Positions 23,254-32,888 of a stretch of 64,000 bases of DNA are shown piece after piece. The stretch spans positions 496,001 to 560,000 of the forward strand of contig NZ_BBWV01000004.1 in assembly GCF_000974785.1 (NCBI RefSeq), written 5' to 3'. The DNA is from Flavihumibacter petaseus NBRC 106054. GTDB lineage: Bacteria > Bacteroidota > Bacteroidia > Chitinophagales > Chitinophagaceae. A program made the position numbers and the translations under genes. The notes below the pieces were generated by a model. The model saw only the letters and a list, made by a program, of their open reading frames with translations. It was not told where the DNA came from and made no database searches. Every line of letters starts with the position of its first letter. The first letter of the stretch is position 1.

Positions 23254-24693
23254 ATGAAAATCCGGTACGTAGTAGCCCTGCTGCTTCTTGCATCTTGCAG
23301 TAAGGAAGTTGAAAACAATGAACTGCTCCCAGTAATTACAGAACCCACGGTTACCCAACCAATTCCACAGCTCAACTATTATGTGAGCCAGTCCGGAAGT
23401 ATCCTTAATAGCGGTAAATCGGCCGACCAGCCCTGGAGTCTGGATAAGGCAAATGAATTTACGTTCAGTCCCGGTGATACCATCAATTTAGTTGGCACCC
23501 TGTACGGTTCACTGATGCTTACAGAGTCGGGAACTGAAGATAGTGTTATCACCATCACCGGCGGGAAAATCAACAGTGGAAATAAAAGCGGAATTACGCT
23601 ATACAACAATAGTAATATTACGATCAGGAATGTTGAATTGCAGGGTTCAGGTGAGATGAGCATTAACCTGGAGAATTCAGGCATCCGGTTGTGGTCAGAT
23701 GACGGGAACCGTCATGCGAACTTCATATTTGAGAAAATAATAGCGAAAGGATATTCCCGTTCAGGAATAGAATCAGGACTGGCCATGTCACCGACTGTAC
23801 TTTGGGAAAGTGAAGAGGCGTCAATGAGCTACGCCGGAGGGTTTGATCATGTTCTGGTAAACCAATGCCAGACTGACAGCAACGGATATGCGGGCATCAA
23901 TATGGCCGGATCCTGGCCAGGCCGCCAAAACAAGGACATCATCATCAGGAACTCAGTGGCTTTCAGCAACAGGGGAATTAAAGGTTACGATCCTCATTCC
24001 GGCCACGGCATATTTTTAACCAATGTTGTTGGCGGGAAAATAGATTCCTGTGAAGCTGCCTATAACGGTTGGGAAAATGGCAGTGGCAATATTGGAATCT
24101 GGACAGCCAGTGCAGTGGATGTGACAATTCAAAATTCAAAATCCTACAGGAATATATCCATTACCAACGGAGATGGGGGCGGATTTGATATTGATGGCGG
24201 AAGCTGGAACTGTACGATGCAGTATAACTATTCGTATGAAAATGACGGCGCCGGCTACCTGATATATGAGTATGGCAATCCCAATGGCATGAAGGACCAT
24301 ATTGTCCGATACAATATTTCGCACAATGATGGACGCAAGGGAACACATTATGGTGGAATAACCGTAGGAGGAGATGCTCCCATTACCAACCTGCGGATTT
24401 ACAATAATACCGTAATGATGGACAGGGGCAGCGCTATTCGTTTTGTGGGCGGACAGCTGCTGGGAGTTTATGACGTGAAGAACAATGTGCTGATTGGCAC
24501 TCAATCTTCCTATCTCGGAAAAACCCCGGCAAACAATGTACTTAAAGACCCGAATCTCAACCTGCAATATATCCCTCTGCAGAATTCGCCGGTGATTGAT
24601 CTTGCAACAGAAATATCGGGCCTATTGCCTGCTCTCGATTTTTATGGAAAGCCAATAGTCGGCAAACGCGACATCGGCGCAGTAGAATACTAA
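23254..24693 (+). CDS. Right-handed beta-helix lipoprotein (polysaccharide-lyase-like)
   Basis: This 479-residue protein has a lipoprotein signal (MKIRYVVALLLLASC; lipidated Cys at about residue 15). A long parallel beta-helix follows, with repeated short strands (NVELQGSGEMSINLENSGIRL, IIIRNSVAFSNRGIKGY, VTIQNSKSYRNISI, NLRIYNNTVMMDRGSAIR). This is the fold of pectate lyases and some glycan-modifying enzymes. A signature catalytic site is not obvious to me. It sits next to the exporter and glycosyltransferase genes on the plus strand. A role in processing or binding the surface polysaccharide is likely but unproven. Confidence 0.85.
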   Translation: MKIRYVVALLLLASCSKEVENNELLPVITEPTVTQPIPQLNYYVSQSGSILNSGKSADQPWSLDKANEFTFSPGDTINLVGTLYGSLMLTESGTEDSVITITGGKINSGNKSGITLYNNSNITIRNVELQGSGEMSINLENSGIRLWSDDGNRHANFIFEKIIAKGYSRSGIESGLAMSPTVLWESEEASMSYAGGFDHVLVNQCQTDSNGYAGINMAGSWPGRQNKDIIIRNSVAFSNRGIKGYDPHSGHGIFLTNVVGGKIDSCEAAYNGWENGSGNIGIWTASAVDVTIQNSKSYRNISITNGDGGGFDIDGGSWNCTMQYNYSYENDGAGYLIYEYGNPNGMKDHIVRYNISHNDGRKGTHYGGITVGGDAPITNLRIYNNTVMMDRGSAIRFVGGQLLGVYDVKNNVLIGTQSSYLGKTPANNVLKDPNLNLQYIPLQNSPVIDLATEISGLLPALDFYGKPIVGKRDIGAVEY

Positions 24694-24695
24694 AA

Positions 24696-25694
24696 CTATT
24701 GCTGCGTACTGTCTGCCTGCTTCCTGGCCCCGCTTAAAAACCTCAATGTTACCCGCGAAAAGAAGTAAATCGATTTTTTGCTGGGATACATCAGCATTGA
24801 TTTAAAAGAAAGTACAAGGTAGCGGAAAGGGTCGCCATAAAAATTGGTGAATGCGATTACGGCGAAATGATTGGAAAAGTTTTCCCTGGCTGCATTCCTG
24901 GATGTTTTCCTGATGCGTGCGGGAAGATAGTTCTGTATGATCTTGATGAAATGCTGTATATCTTTCAGGCTTTGCCCTGTTCGATGAGATTTATTGCTGA
25001 TGTTCCTGGGATGGGACCGGTATTTTGCGAGACAAACAGGGGAATAGCCAACCGGATAATGTGCAGCAATCCTGCACCACATTTCCCAATCTTCACCATA
25101 ATGGCCACCAAAAAAACCGCCGAGTTCTTCATATACTGAGCGTTTTACCGTTACAGCGGGCGGCTGGCAATAAACTGCCCTGGAGATTTTTTCGAGCCAG
25201 TTCGGAAGTATTCCCGGGTTTTGCAACAATAATTTAGTACGTCCGGTCTCTGTCCCATTCCGGTCGACAAAACTGTTCCGGCAAAAGGCAGAACCGATAT
25301 GCCCGTGCGCCTCAAAGAGCATTTCCATTTCCTTATAGTAACCATCCATCACCAGGTCGTCGCCATGGAGCAAATGCACATATTCGCCGGTCGCACGCTG
25401 AAGGCAGGTTTCAAAATTCCGGAGGCTGCCTTTGTTTTCAGGCTGCCGGAAATAATTTACCCGTCCATTGCCAATATTTTTTACCAATTGTTCAAGATCC
25501 CCGTCTGTGCTGGCATCATCTACGACTTCAATCTGCATTTGATCAACCCCAAGGTCCTGCGATAAAACACTTTCAATTGTCTGTTGGATATACTGAATAC
25601 AATTGTATGCCGGTATCATGACAGACCATCTGGGCCTTTTTATCTCCGATCGGGGAAGTATTGCGGGTGGGGTCTGGGGAGTTCTCGTGTTCAC
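24696..25694 (-). CDS. GT2 glycosyltransferase
   Basis: A GT2 of up to 332 residues: WSVMIPAYNCIQYIQQTIESVLSQDL, IEVVDDASTDGDLEQLV, YVHLLHGDDLVMDGYY and GEDWEMWCRIAAHY. The frame starts at a GTG at 25694. The first 25 residues are low in known motifs, so an internal start is possible. It converges on the beta-helix gene with a 2-base gap. It is separated from fcl by about 170 bases, so it may have its own promoter. Sugar specificity is unknown. Confidence 0.87.
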   Translation of the reverse strand: MNTRTPQTPPAILPRSEIKRPRWSVMIPAYNCIQYIQQTIESVLSQDLGVDQMQIEVVDDASTDGDLEQLVKNIGNGRVNYFRQPENKGSLRNFETCLQRATGEYVHLLHGDDLVMDGYYKEMEMLFEAHGHIGSAFCRNSFVDRNGTETGRTKLLLQNPGILPNWLEKISRAVYCQPPAVTVKRSVYEELGGFFGGHYGEDWEMWCRIAAHYPVGYSPVCLAKYRSHPRNISNKSHRTGQSLKDIQHFIKIIQNYLPARIRKTSRNAARENFSNHFAVIAFTNFYGDPFRYLVLSFKSMLMYPSKKSIYFFSRVTLRFLSGARKQADSTQQ

Positions 25695-25863
25695 AATCTA
25701 TTGTTCGGCGTTAGTAAAATCGTTGAATTTATACGCGAATAATAAGATAGTTAAATTCCGGATTACCCGAAAATCTACTATTAAAAAAGCGGTTACTCCC
25801 CAATAAAAACCGGTATATGCAAAAGGCAAACCAGCTTCAATTCCAGCCGATTGGTTAACGTAA

Positions 25864-26805
25864 TCAACGCATTGCTACAGCTTGTCCCTCCTCAAACTGC
25901 CGGTATACACCACGAATTCCATCTTCCAGACCAATTGTCGCTTTCCAGCCCTGTGCATTCAGTTTCGACACATCCATTAGTTTTCTTGGCGTTCCGTCGG
26001 GTTTGGACAGATCATGTACGATCTCGCCATCGTAGCCAACGATCTTTTTCACCAGGATCGCCAGGTCTTTAATGCTGATATCATGCCCAACGCCAATATT
26101 TACAAGGCCGGCTTCATTGTAGTGTTGCATGAGGAAATAACAGGCATCCGCAAGGTCGTCGGCATGGAGGAATTCACGAAGTGGTGTGCCGGTTCCCCAC
26201 ATGGTTACTGTCGGCGCCGAGTTCACTTTGGCTTCATGAAATTTCCTGATCAGTGCGGGCAGCACATGGGAATTGTTCAGATCATAGTTGTCATTGGGGC
26301 CGTATAGGTTGGTTGGCATTACGCTCACAAAATTACAGCCGTATTGGCTCCGGTATGCGTCACATAGCTTGATACCGGCGATTTTGGCTATAGCGTAAGG
26401 TTCGTTGGTGGGCTCAAGCAGGCCCGTCAGCAGGTAGTCTTCCTTAAGTGGCTGGGGAGCAAGTTTGGGGTAGATGCAGGAAGAGCCCAGGAACATCAGT
26501 TTCTTTACACCATTCAAATACGACTGGTGAATGACGTTGTTCTGGATCATCAGGTTATCATACAAAAACTCGCCACGATAGATATTGTTTGCCTGGATGC
26601 CACCCACTTTTGCTGCCGCCAGAAAAACATACTCCGGTTTTTCCATGGCAAAAAAATCAGCGACTGCCTTTTGGTCACGAAGGTCCAGTTCAGCGGAAGT
26701 TCTCACAACAAAATTGTTGAAACCTGCTTTTTCCAACCGGCGCCGTATGGCTGAGCCGACCATTCCACGGTGACCAGCGATATATACTTTAGCTTGTACT
26801 TCCAT
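25864..26805 (-). CDS. fcl: GDP-L-fucose synthase
   Basis: This 313-residue short-chain dehydrogenase/epimerase has [19 protein letters not shown] (NADP-binding), [23 protein letters not shown] and catalytic YAIAKIAG (Tyr-x3-Lys). It converts GDP-4-keto-6-deoxymannose to GDP-L-fucose, completing the route begun by gmd 7 bases upstream. Together they supply fucose (or the deoxyhexose precursor) to the glycan assembled by this locus. It is the last clearly linked gene of the long leftward run. Assignment is firm. Confidence 0.95.
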   Translation of the reverse strand: MEVQAKVYIAGHRGMVGSAIRRRLEKAGFNNFVVRTSAELDLRDQKAVADFFAMEKPEYVFLAAAKVGGIQANNIYRGEFLYDNLMIQNNVIHQSYLNGVKKLMFLGSSCIYPKLAPQPLKEDYLLTGLLEPTNEPYAIAKIAGIKLCDAYRSQYGCNFVSVMPTNLYGPNDNYDLNNSHVLPALIRKFHEAKVNSAPTVTMWGTGTPLREFLHADDLADACYFLMQHYNEAGLVNIGVGHDISIKDLAILVKKIVGYDGEIVHDLSKPDGTPRKLMDVSKLNAQGWKATIGLEDGIRGVYRQFEEGQAVAMR

Positions 26806-26812
26806 TCAGTTA

Positions 26813-27931
26813 TTATTCGTATTGATTTTTGACGTAGTACCCGCTATCGGCCAGTAATTTTTCTTTACGGAAGATCTCCACGTCTGCCGCCACCATTTCC
26901 TGTACCAATCCGGCTAGGTCGTATTTTGGCTTCCATCCCAGTTGTGTCTGAGACTTGGTAGGATCCCCGATCAGGAGCTCAACTTCCGTCGGGCGATAAT
27001 AGCGGGGATCGACAGCAACCACTTCCCTTCCGGCTGGCAGCTGGTAGTCAGGGTTGCTGCAGGCAACTACAAATCCCACTTCTTTTTCATCCTTTCCCCT
27101 GAATTCTATTTCGATTCCAACTTCCGCAAAGGCCATGCGCACAAATTCACGCACGGGTGTAGTCACCCCTGTTGCAATCACATAGTCTTCCGCTTTGTCT
27201 TGCTGAAGGATCAGCCACATCGCCTCAACATAATCCTTTGCATGCCCCCAATCGCGCTGTGCATTGAGATTTCCCAGGTAAAGTTTATCCTGGAGGCCAA
27301 GCGAAATTTTCGCCACAGCCCGGGTAATCTTCCTGGTTACAAAGGTTTCACCACGCAACGGGGATTCATGGTTGAAAAGTATGCCGTTTGATGCGAACAT
27401 ATTATAGGCTTCCCGGTAGTTCACGGTGATCCAATAAGCATAGAGTTTGGCTACAGCATAGGGGCTGCGAGGATAAAACGGCGTCGTTTCACTTTGTGGC
27501 ACTGCCTGCACGAGGCCGTACAATTCTGAAGTAGAAGCCTGGTATATTTTGGTTTTCTTAGTCAACCCAAGCAAGCGTACTGCTTCCAGTATCCTAAGTG
27601 TTCCGATGCCATCAGCATTGGCTGTATATTCGGGCTCTTCAAAACTAACATGAACGTGACTCATTGCGGCGAGGTTGTAAATCTCATCCGGTTGCGTTTC
27701 CTGAATGATACGGATCAGGTTGGTGCTGTCTGTGAGATCACCATAATGCAGTTTCAACCGAACATTCTTTTCATGCGGATCCTGGTAGAGATGGTCGATC
27801 CGGTCCGTATTGAAAAGTGATGCCCGGCGTTTGATGCCATGAACAAAATATCCTTTACTCAATAAAAGTTCAGTAAGATAAGCACCGTCCTGACCGGTGA
27901 TTCCTGTTACTAACGCGACTTTGTTGCTCAT
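26813..27931 (-). CDS. gmd: GDP-mannose 4,6-dehydratase
   Basis: This 372-residue enzyme of the extended SDR type has [19 protein letters not shown], the substrate-binding [22 protein letters not shown] (catalytic Thr/Ser-Glu), [19 protein letters not shown] (Tyr-x3-Lys) and [19 protein letters not shown]. It makes GDP-4-keto-6-deoxymannose from GDP-mannose. With fcl directly downstream this is the standard GDP-L-fucose module. The length and all motifs match the family. The 54-base gap to the upstream GT2 gene shows no terminator. Confidence 0.96.
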   Translation of the reverse strand: MSNKVALVTGITGQDGAYLTELLLSKGYFVHGIKRRASLFNTDRIDHLYQDPHEKNVRLKLHYGDLTDSTNLIRIIQETQPDEIYNLAAMSHVHVSFEEPEYTANADGIGTLRILEAVRLLGLTKKTKIYQASTSELYGLVQAVPQSETTPFYPRSPYAVAKLYAYWITVNYREAYNMFASNGILFNHESPLRGETFVTRKITRAVAKISLGLQDKLYLGNLNAQRDWGHAKDYVEAMWLILQQDKAEDYVIATGVTTPVREFVRMAFAEVGIEIEFRGKDEKEVGFVVACSNPDYQLPAGREVVAVDPRYYRPTEVELLIGDPTKSQTQLGWKPKYDLAGLVQEMVAADVEIFRKEKLLADSGYYVKNQYE

Positions 27932-27985
27932 ATCTTGAAATTAGTGCTTGCGATGGTTAATACGTTACTATGGGCGGGGTGCAAA

Positions 27986-28738
27986 TTACCCTTGAAATTG
28001 CAAATACTGACGCAACTTCGAAACCGGCTTTAAAAAGATGGTAAAAAAATAAGGTTTTAATCCATTTACCTTCCAGGCCATTTTGTCTTCCCTGTTGGCC
28101 TTCCACCGGTTTTTGACAGATGCGTTACTGGCACCACCGGTGCGCATCTTGACAATTACTTCCGGCAAGTAGGTTGCCGGCACCTTGTGTTTAAGCAAAA
28201 ACCTTAACATCAGTTCATAATCAGCCGACGACCGGAATGTTGTATTGAAAATTCCAAATCTTTCGTACAGCTCCCGCCGTACGAAAAAAGTCGGATGGGG
28301 GGGCATCCAGCCAAAAAAGAAACGCCTGATCCGGTACTGTCCCGACTGCCAGTGCCGGATTACTTTTGAGGTGTTGTCGCTTGCTACATAATGCAGGTCG
28401 GCATAAACAGCTTGTACTGCCGGATTTTCGAATAGTTCCGCCACCTTTTCCAGCACATTCGGATGGGTATATATGTCATCAGAATTAAGGATTCCGACAA
28501 CATCTCCGCTTGACAGTGCAATGCCCTTGTTCATCGCATCATAAATTCCGTTATCTTTTTCTGAATGGATCAGCGCGACATGAGGAAATTCATTTGCTAT
28601 ATCAAGGGTGCGGTCCGTGGACAGACCATCTACTATAATGTGCTCAATATCTTTCCAGGTTTGCATGGCAACCGAAGACATCGTATCAGCCAGCGTTTTC
28701 TCGCTATTATAGGTAATCGTGATGATCGACAGTTTCAT
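27986..28738 (-). CDS. GT2 glycosyltransferase (WcaE-like)
   Basis: This 250-residue GT2 starts MKLSIITITYNSEKTLADTMSSV and has HIIVDGLSTDRTLDI, IYDAMNKGIALSSGDVVGILNSDD and ADYELMLRFLLKH. This IVDGxSTDxT...NKG pattern is shared with colanic-acid WcaE-type enzymes and with the gene at 46541. It lies 24 bases after the WcaF-type acetyltransferase. Close to gmd/fcl, it could transfer fucose, but this is not shown. Confidence 0.9.
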   Translation of the reverse strand: MKLSIITITYNSEKTLADTMSSVAMQTWKDIEHIIVDGLSTDRTLDIANEFPHVALIHSEKDNGIYDAMNKGIALSSGDVVGILNSDDIYTHPNVLEKVAELFENPAVQAVYADLHYVASDNTSKVIRHWQSGQYRIRRFFFGWMPPHPTFFVRRELYERFGIFNTTFRSSADYELMLRFLLKHKVPATYLPEVIVKMRTGGASNASVKNRWKANREDKMAWKVNGLKPYFFTIFLKPVSKLRQYLQFQG

Positions 28739-28762
28739 TTCTACATATTTCTTGCTCAGCGC

Positions 28763-29320
28763 CTAACTGATATTCCGTTCACTTACCGCCACTGCAGGGA
28801 CGCCTTTATAAATCGTATACGGCTCAAGGTCTTTTTCCGCAACGGCGCTTATGCCTAGAATGCTGTGCGTCCGCGCTGTAACGCCGCCGAAAACGATGGC
28901 TTTTGCAGTGATCCAGACGCCATCTTCCAGGACAATCGGCCTGGTCAGAAAATCGAATTTTTCGCTTCTGTGATCGTGGCTGCCGGTAAGGAGCATCGCT
29001 CCCTGCGACAAAGTTACATTATCTCCCATGGTAACGTCGGAAAGGTTATCGATCCAGACCTCCTCCCCAATCCAGCAGTAATTGCCTGTTTGCAGTTTCC
29101 AGGGATACTTTATGTTCACCACCGGTTTAATAACCGTACCGTTGCCAATTTTCGCGCCAAAGATGCGGAGCAGTGCGACCTTGAGTGAGTTGACAGCGAA
29201 AAGTGCACTTTTGAAAATCAGTGCATTAACCAGGTACCACAGCGCCCTTTTTAGTTTTGTTGCACCAGGATCGTGGGTTGTCCTGTACAGGCTGTTGTTG
29301 ACTTTCTTTTTCTCGTTCAT
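28763..29320 (-). CDS. wcaF: WcaF-type exopolysaccharide O-acetyltransferase
   Basis: This 185-residue left-handed beta-helix (hexapeptide-repeat) acyltransferase has NGTVIKPVVNIKYPWKLQTG, IGEEVWIDNLSDVTMGDNVTLSQGAMLLTGSHDH and ITAKAIVFGGVTARTHSILGI. The GSHDH segment supplies the catalytic His. The family acetylates sugars of colanic-acid-like polymers using acetyl-CoA. It overlaps the GT4 gene at 29317 by four bases (ATGA). The acceptor sugar is unknown. Confidence 0.9.
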   Translation of the reverse strand: MNEKKKVNNSLYRTTHDPGATKLKRALWYLVNALIFKSALFAVNSLKVALLRIFGAKIGNGTVIKPVVNIKYPWKLQTGNYCWIGEEVWIDNLSDVTMGDNVTLSQGAMLLTGSHDHRSEKFDFLTRPIVLEDGVWITAKAIVFGGVTARTHSILGISAVAEKDLEPYTIYKGVPAVAVSERNIS

Positions 29321-30462
29321 GATAGCAGGGAAGTATATTCTTCTGTCATTCGTGGGTTAGCAATAAAATTTCCGCCAAATTTCCAGGCGGCCCCGGCGTA
29401 CCCGTCGAAATCCTGTTGATTCCAAACCAGTGCGGCGGATAACGCCGCTGCCCACTTGCTTTCGTCCTTCAAGGAGATGTCCCAGCCAATATGTTTTTCT
29501 TCCAGGTGCCGCCAGGGCGTCAGGTCGCTGATCAGTACCGGTCTCCCTGCAAGTATACTTTCAAATATGGAATGTCCGAAATTTTCGCCTTTGGTTGGCG
29601 ATACAAAAAGGTGTGTTTTTTCGAGGAAGCCGGCTAGCTGGTGGTTGGGTATGGCACCGAGATAATTTACGACAATTCCAGGAGGCAGGTTCCTGATCTG
29701 GGCCTGGCAGCTGGTCCAATAACCCTCATCCTCAAGCGGACCAATGATATTCAACTCAATTGATCCTTCCATCGTTTCAAGCCTTTGCAACAGGAACAAC
29801 AGGTTCTTGATCGGGTGAATCCTGGCTATAAATAACATCTTCAGGTGGCCCGGCTGTTTTTCAACCGAACGAAACGGTTCCTGTATCAATTTCGGAAGAT
29901 TGTCCGCTATGAACACTTCTGCACCCGGAAAATGCCGGAGCACAGCTTCTTTCTCCAGCTGGTTGGTGGCATGAAACCGGATCAGCCGGTGGATTCCCAT
30001 TATCCGGAACAGTTTGAGGAACGGAGTTTTTTTGAAACGTTTAATTGCCAGTGCATTTTCAAACAAAGCTCCTCGTGGCCCCATAATCACTTTAGCTTTC
30101 AACCGGCCTGCTTTCCTTTCGAATAAGGGAACCAGGGAAAACAGCGGGGAAAACATCAGGTTCAGGTATACGAAATCCGGTTGCACTTCACTGATCAGTT
30201 GCCGGACTTTTTTAGCGCGCTGGTTTGCTTTACTCAGGTATACGATCTGAACTCCCTCAATTACTGACGTTGTCCATTGATCGGACTCAATGCCGGGATA
30301 GGGAATATTTTCCAGATGATCGGTGTTCCTGGTGACAACGTAGATGCTGAATGTATCTTTTAATGCCAGCACAAGATTGGTGCATGACTGGATTGGTCCT
30401 CCTGCTTTGTAGCCCGGGTAAAACCAATCAATGAGTATCATCAGCTTTTTTCTGTCTTTCAT
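29317..30462 (-). CDS. GT4 glycosyltransferase
   Basis: This is a family 4 retaining GT-B enzyme. N-terminal: LMILIDWFYPGYKAGGPIQS. C-terminal nucleotide-sugar site: LFIARIHPIKNLLFLLQRLE and FVSPTKGENFGHSIFESILAGRPVLISD. I used the ATG at 30462 (MKDRKKLMIL), 13 bases after the upstream GT4 stop; the longer frame would overlap that gene by 46 bases. It overlaps wcaF by four bases. The donor is unknown. Confidence 0.9.
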   Translation of the reverse strand: MKDRKKLMILIDWFYPGYKAGGPIQSCTNLVLALKDTFSIYVVTRNTDHLENIPYPGIESDQWTTSVIEGVQIVYLSKANQRAKKVRQLISEVQPDFVYLNLMFSPLFSLVPLFERKAGRLKAKVIMGPRGALFENALAIKRFKKTPFLKLFRIMGIHRLIRFHATNQLEKEAVLRHFPGAEVFIADNLPKLIQEPFRSVEKQPGHLKMLFIARIHPIKNLLFLLQRLETMEGSIELNIIGPLEDEGYWTSCQAQIRNLPPGIVVNYLGAIPNHQLAGFLEKTHLFVSPTKGENFGHSIFESILAGRPVLISDLTPWRHLEEKHIGWDISLKDESKWAAALSAALVWNQQDFDGYAGAAWKFGGNFIANPRMTEEYTSLLS

Positions 30463-30475
30463 CGTATTCTCCGCA

Positions 30476-31462
30476 TTACTCCTGCAGCAGGCCTGCATAA
30501 ACTGAACGGTATTGCTGAGCAATAGTTCCGGCTTCGAACGGAATTACATTCTTTAGGCCCTCCTGGATAATGCTTTTCCTGTATTGCTGATCACCAATCA
30601 CTTTCAACAATCCTTCCCGGATATCATTTTCATTGTTTGGGTCGACCAGGCAGGCGCCTTTTCCAGCCACTTCCTTCATTGGCATGATATTGCTGGTAAT
30701 CACTGCCCGCCCCACGCGTTGCGCTTCCAGTACAGGTAAACCGAAGCCTTCATATAGAGAAGGGAACAGCAGTATATCACAGTCCTGATACAACTGCACC
30801 AGTTTCTCCTCAGAAACCCCCACCCATGACTGCCAGGAAATTTTCGCATCTTCCAGTGCCCTGCGCTGCTGATCTGTGACCTGCCCAACGATCCATAACT
30901 GAATGGCAAGCCCCTTCATAGCATCTATAGCCCGCTCAAGATTCTTGTTAATTTTTGTTCCTATAAAAAGGATGACTGGCTGGGTTCTTTCCGTGTTATT
31001 GGGTGAAGGAGAAAATGCTGCGCTTACAGGATTCGGAATTACTTTGATCTTATCGGGGTTGCAGCCTGTAAAGGATATAATCTCGTCCTTACTTTTCTCT
31101 GAAATTGTTGTGATCACACGGGCATGATTTACAGGCCAGTCCAACCAGATCTTTTTAAGGATCCATCGCTTCAGGCCGCTGCTCTGGTGCATGAAAACAC
31201 AATCATGTATGGTTAGTACCGTTTTTCTGCGGGGAAAACCGAGTACTGCGTAATGAATATCTCCGGTGACATGGTACACATCACCTTTCAGGCTCCGCAG
31301 GGACCGGATATTTTTCCAGACACTGGAGAGCCCCCCGGCCCGTACCGGAACTTCTTTTATATTAATTTCGATTTGCTCGCGCAGAAACGGGAGGACTGTT
31401 TCGAAAACTTTTTCTATGCTGAAAGAACGATCGTTACGCCTCCTGAAAATCAGTTGTACCAC
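30476..31462 (-). CDS. GT4 glycosyltransferase
   Basis: This 328-residue GT-B enzyme has GDVYHVTGDIHYAVLGFPRRKTVLTIHDCVFM in its acceptor half and ILFIGTKINKNLERAIDAM, DILLFPSLYEGFGLPVLEAQRVGRAVITS in its donor half, including the Glu-rich EGFGLPVLE motif. It starts with a GTG at 31462, inside the last codons of the polymerase gene (13-base overlap), which indicates coupled translation. Specificity cannot be told from sequence. Confidence 0.9.
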   Translation of the reverse strand: MVQLIFRRRNDRSFSIEKVFETVLPFLREQIEINIKEVPVRAGGLSSVWKNIRSLRSLKGDVYHVTGDIHYAVLGFPRRKTVLTIHDCVFMHQSSGLKRWILKKIWLDWPVNHARVITTISEKSKDEIISFTGCNPDKIKVIPNPVSAAFSPSPNNTERTQPVILFIGTKINKNLERAIDAMKGLAIQLWIVGQVTDQQRRALEDAKISWQSWVGVSEEKLVQLYQDCDILLFPSLYEGFGLPVLEAQRVGRAVITSNIMPMKEVAGKGACLVDPNNENDIREGLLKVIGDQQYRKSIIQEGLKNVIPFEAGTIAQQYRSVYAGLLQE

Positions 31463-32796
31463 AGCTTTTTGTTGTCATTTACTTTTTTGACCCCCGATTG
31501 TTTGGGCACACCAAACCAGTCTGGCCTGAATTTGTACAGCAGCCAGATGAAAAACGAACCCTTAACGATTGAATTCAGGATCTGCAACGTGTCCGTTTCA
31601 GCAGAATATGTTAACTGGTAAAACAGCACCGGCAGCCAGCAAATGAGCAAAGGTATATTTGCAGCGATCTGAAACACCCGGTTGTAAGCCCATCGGACAA
31701 ACCATGCCAGCACTCCCATAAATATTACTGCACCCAGGCGACCAAAGCTTCCGTACCCTTCACCCAACGGGCCTACATTGGTTGAGAAATCGGTAATCGT
31801 CATTCCCGCATAATGCTTCATATTGAATTTGCCGCCAGCCATAGGTTTATCCGGCCAGAACAGCCTTGGAACTACAGAAGCTGCAACAACCGTCATAAGC
31901 TCCTTTCCATTATCGTGCGGTTGCACTGCGGGGATACGATTCATCACCAGGGAAATATTCCAACCCTGGTTCATTCGCACATACAGCGGAAAAAACTCCT
32001 CATCCTGTAAAAGATCAGTTCCTTTACCCAGGTTCTCCATAAACAGTTCCGCAAATAACATTGCCCTGTTTCCCTGGTAGCCGGTATTCATGGTGATTTG
32101 CCGGAAGGACCCTTTAGACGCCTGCAGCACGAAAATAAAAATCACGCCGATGGCCACAACAGCCAGCTTCCTGAACATGCTTGTTTTGTTGCCCAGAAAA
32201 AAAAACGAGAAAAGCGTGATGCCCATGTAGGCAACAATGGTGAACATCCCTGTCGCAAGGGCATTGGAAAGAATAAAAATCAGAAAGAGGGTGATAAAGG
32301 TATACTTGTATCCGGACGGTTTAGAGTAATAGAGATACAACAGGCCGGCAAAAGAACTGAAGTAAAATAAAATCGCTACAAAGCCCAGGCCGCCCGGAAG
32401 ATATTTTGATATGATCGACATGAAGGTGCCGATCAGGATGATCAGAATTCCGATACGATGTTTGTCGGTTTCTCCCGATTTGATATGATAGACAATCCGG
32501 TTAAGTCCCTCCCCGAAATCATTTACCCCGTTTTTGCCGGAAAGGGGCCAGGTCAATACGGTAACAAAACTGGCTATTGCCGGTAATGCTGTTCCGAAAT
32601 AGACGTCATCCTTAACAATCATGTATTTGATGAACGCCCTGGCAAGCAGGTTGTCCTGCGTATAGTTCTCATACCCGATAATGGGAAATATGAGGCAGGT
32701 CGTTGTATAAAAAAAAGCAGCCGTTTCCCGCAGGGGAAGCCCTTTACCCAGCTTGTACAGTATGGAATACAGCTGGGTGAAAAACATGATCAGCAC
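31450..32796 (-). CDS. Wzy-like O-antigen/EPS polymerase (integral membrane)
   Basis: The protein has at least 448 residues and about ten membrane helices (for example FTVLTWPLS region, IGILIILIGTFMSI, YTFITLFLIFILSNALA, MFRKLAVVAIGVIFIFVLQ). A large polar loop contains NQGWNISLVMNRIPAVQPHDNG and VPRLFWPDKP, typical of Wzy-type polymerases. The annotated start is a GTG at 32796, but the frame stays open upstream and encodes another hydrophobic stretch (FYIFSAIYVAVLTLSLVF, about 32800-32860) without any ATG, GTG or TTG. The true N-terminus is therefore uncertain. Polymerase function is inferred from fold and context. Confidence 0.75.
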   Translation of the reverse strand: MLIMFFTQLYSILYKLGKGLPLRETAAFFYTTTCLIFPIIGYENYTQDNLLARAFIKYMIVKDDVYFGTALPAIASFVTVLTWPLSGKNGVNDFGEGLNRIVYHIKSGETDKHRIGILIILIGTFMSIISKYLPGGLGFVAILFYFSSFAGLLYLYYSKPSGYKYTFITLFLIFILSNALATGMFTIVAYMGITLFSFFFLGNKTSMFRKLAVVAIGVIFIFVLQASKGSFRQITMNTGYQGNRAMLFAELFMENLGKGTDLLQDEEFFPLYVRMNQGWNISLVMNRIPAVQPHDNGKELMTVVAASVVPRLFWPDKPMAGGKFNMKHYAGMTITDFSTNVGPLGEGYGSFGRLGAVIFMGVLAWFVRWAYNRVFQIAANIPLLICWLPVLFYQLTYSAETDTLQILNSIVKGSFFIWLLYKFRPDWFGVPKQSGVKKVNDNKKLWYN

Positions 32797-32888
32797 CAGG
32801 TCTTTATAATTGTCAAAAACCAGGGAGAGGGTCAGTACAGCTACATAGATAGCTGAGAATATGTAGAATCTTGATTTGATAACCTGCG

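Noticed and set aside
25695-25863. Small gene between fcl and the GT2 at 24696
   Set aside because: Only A/T-rich sequence with no start, motif or conserved frame; perhaps a weak promoter.
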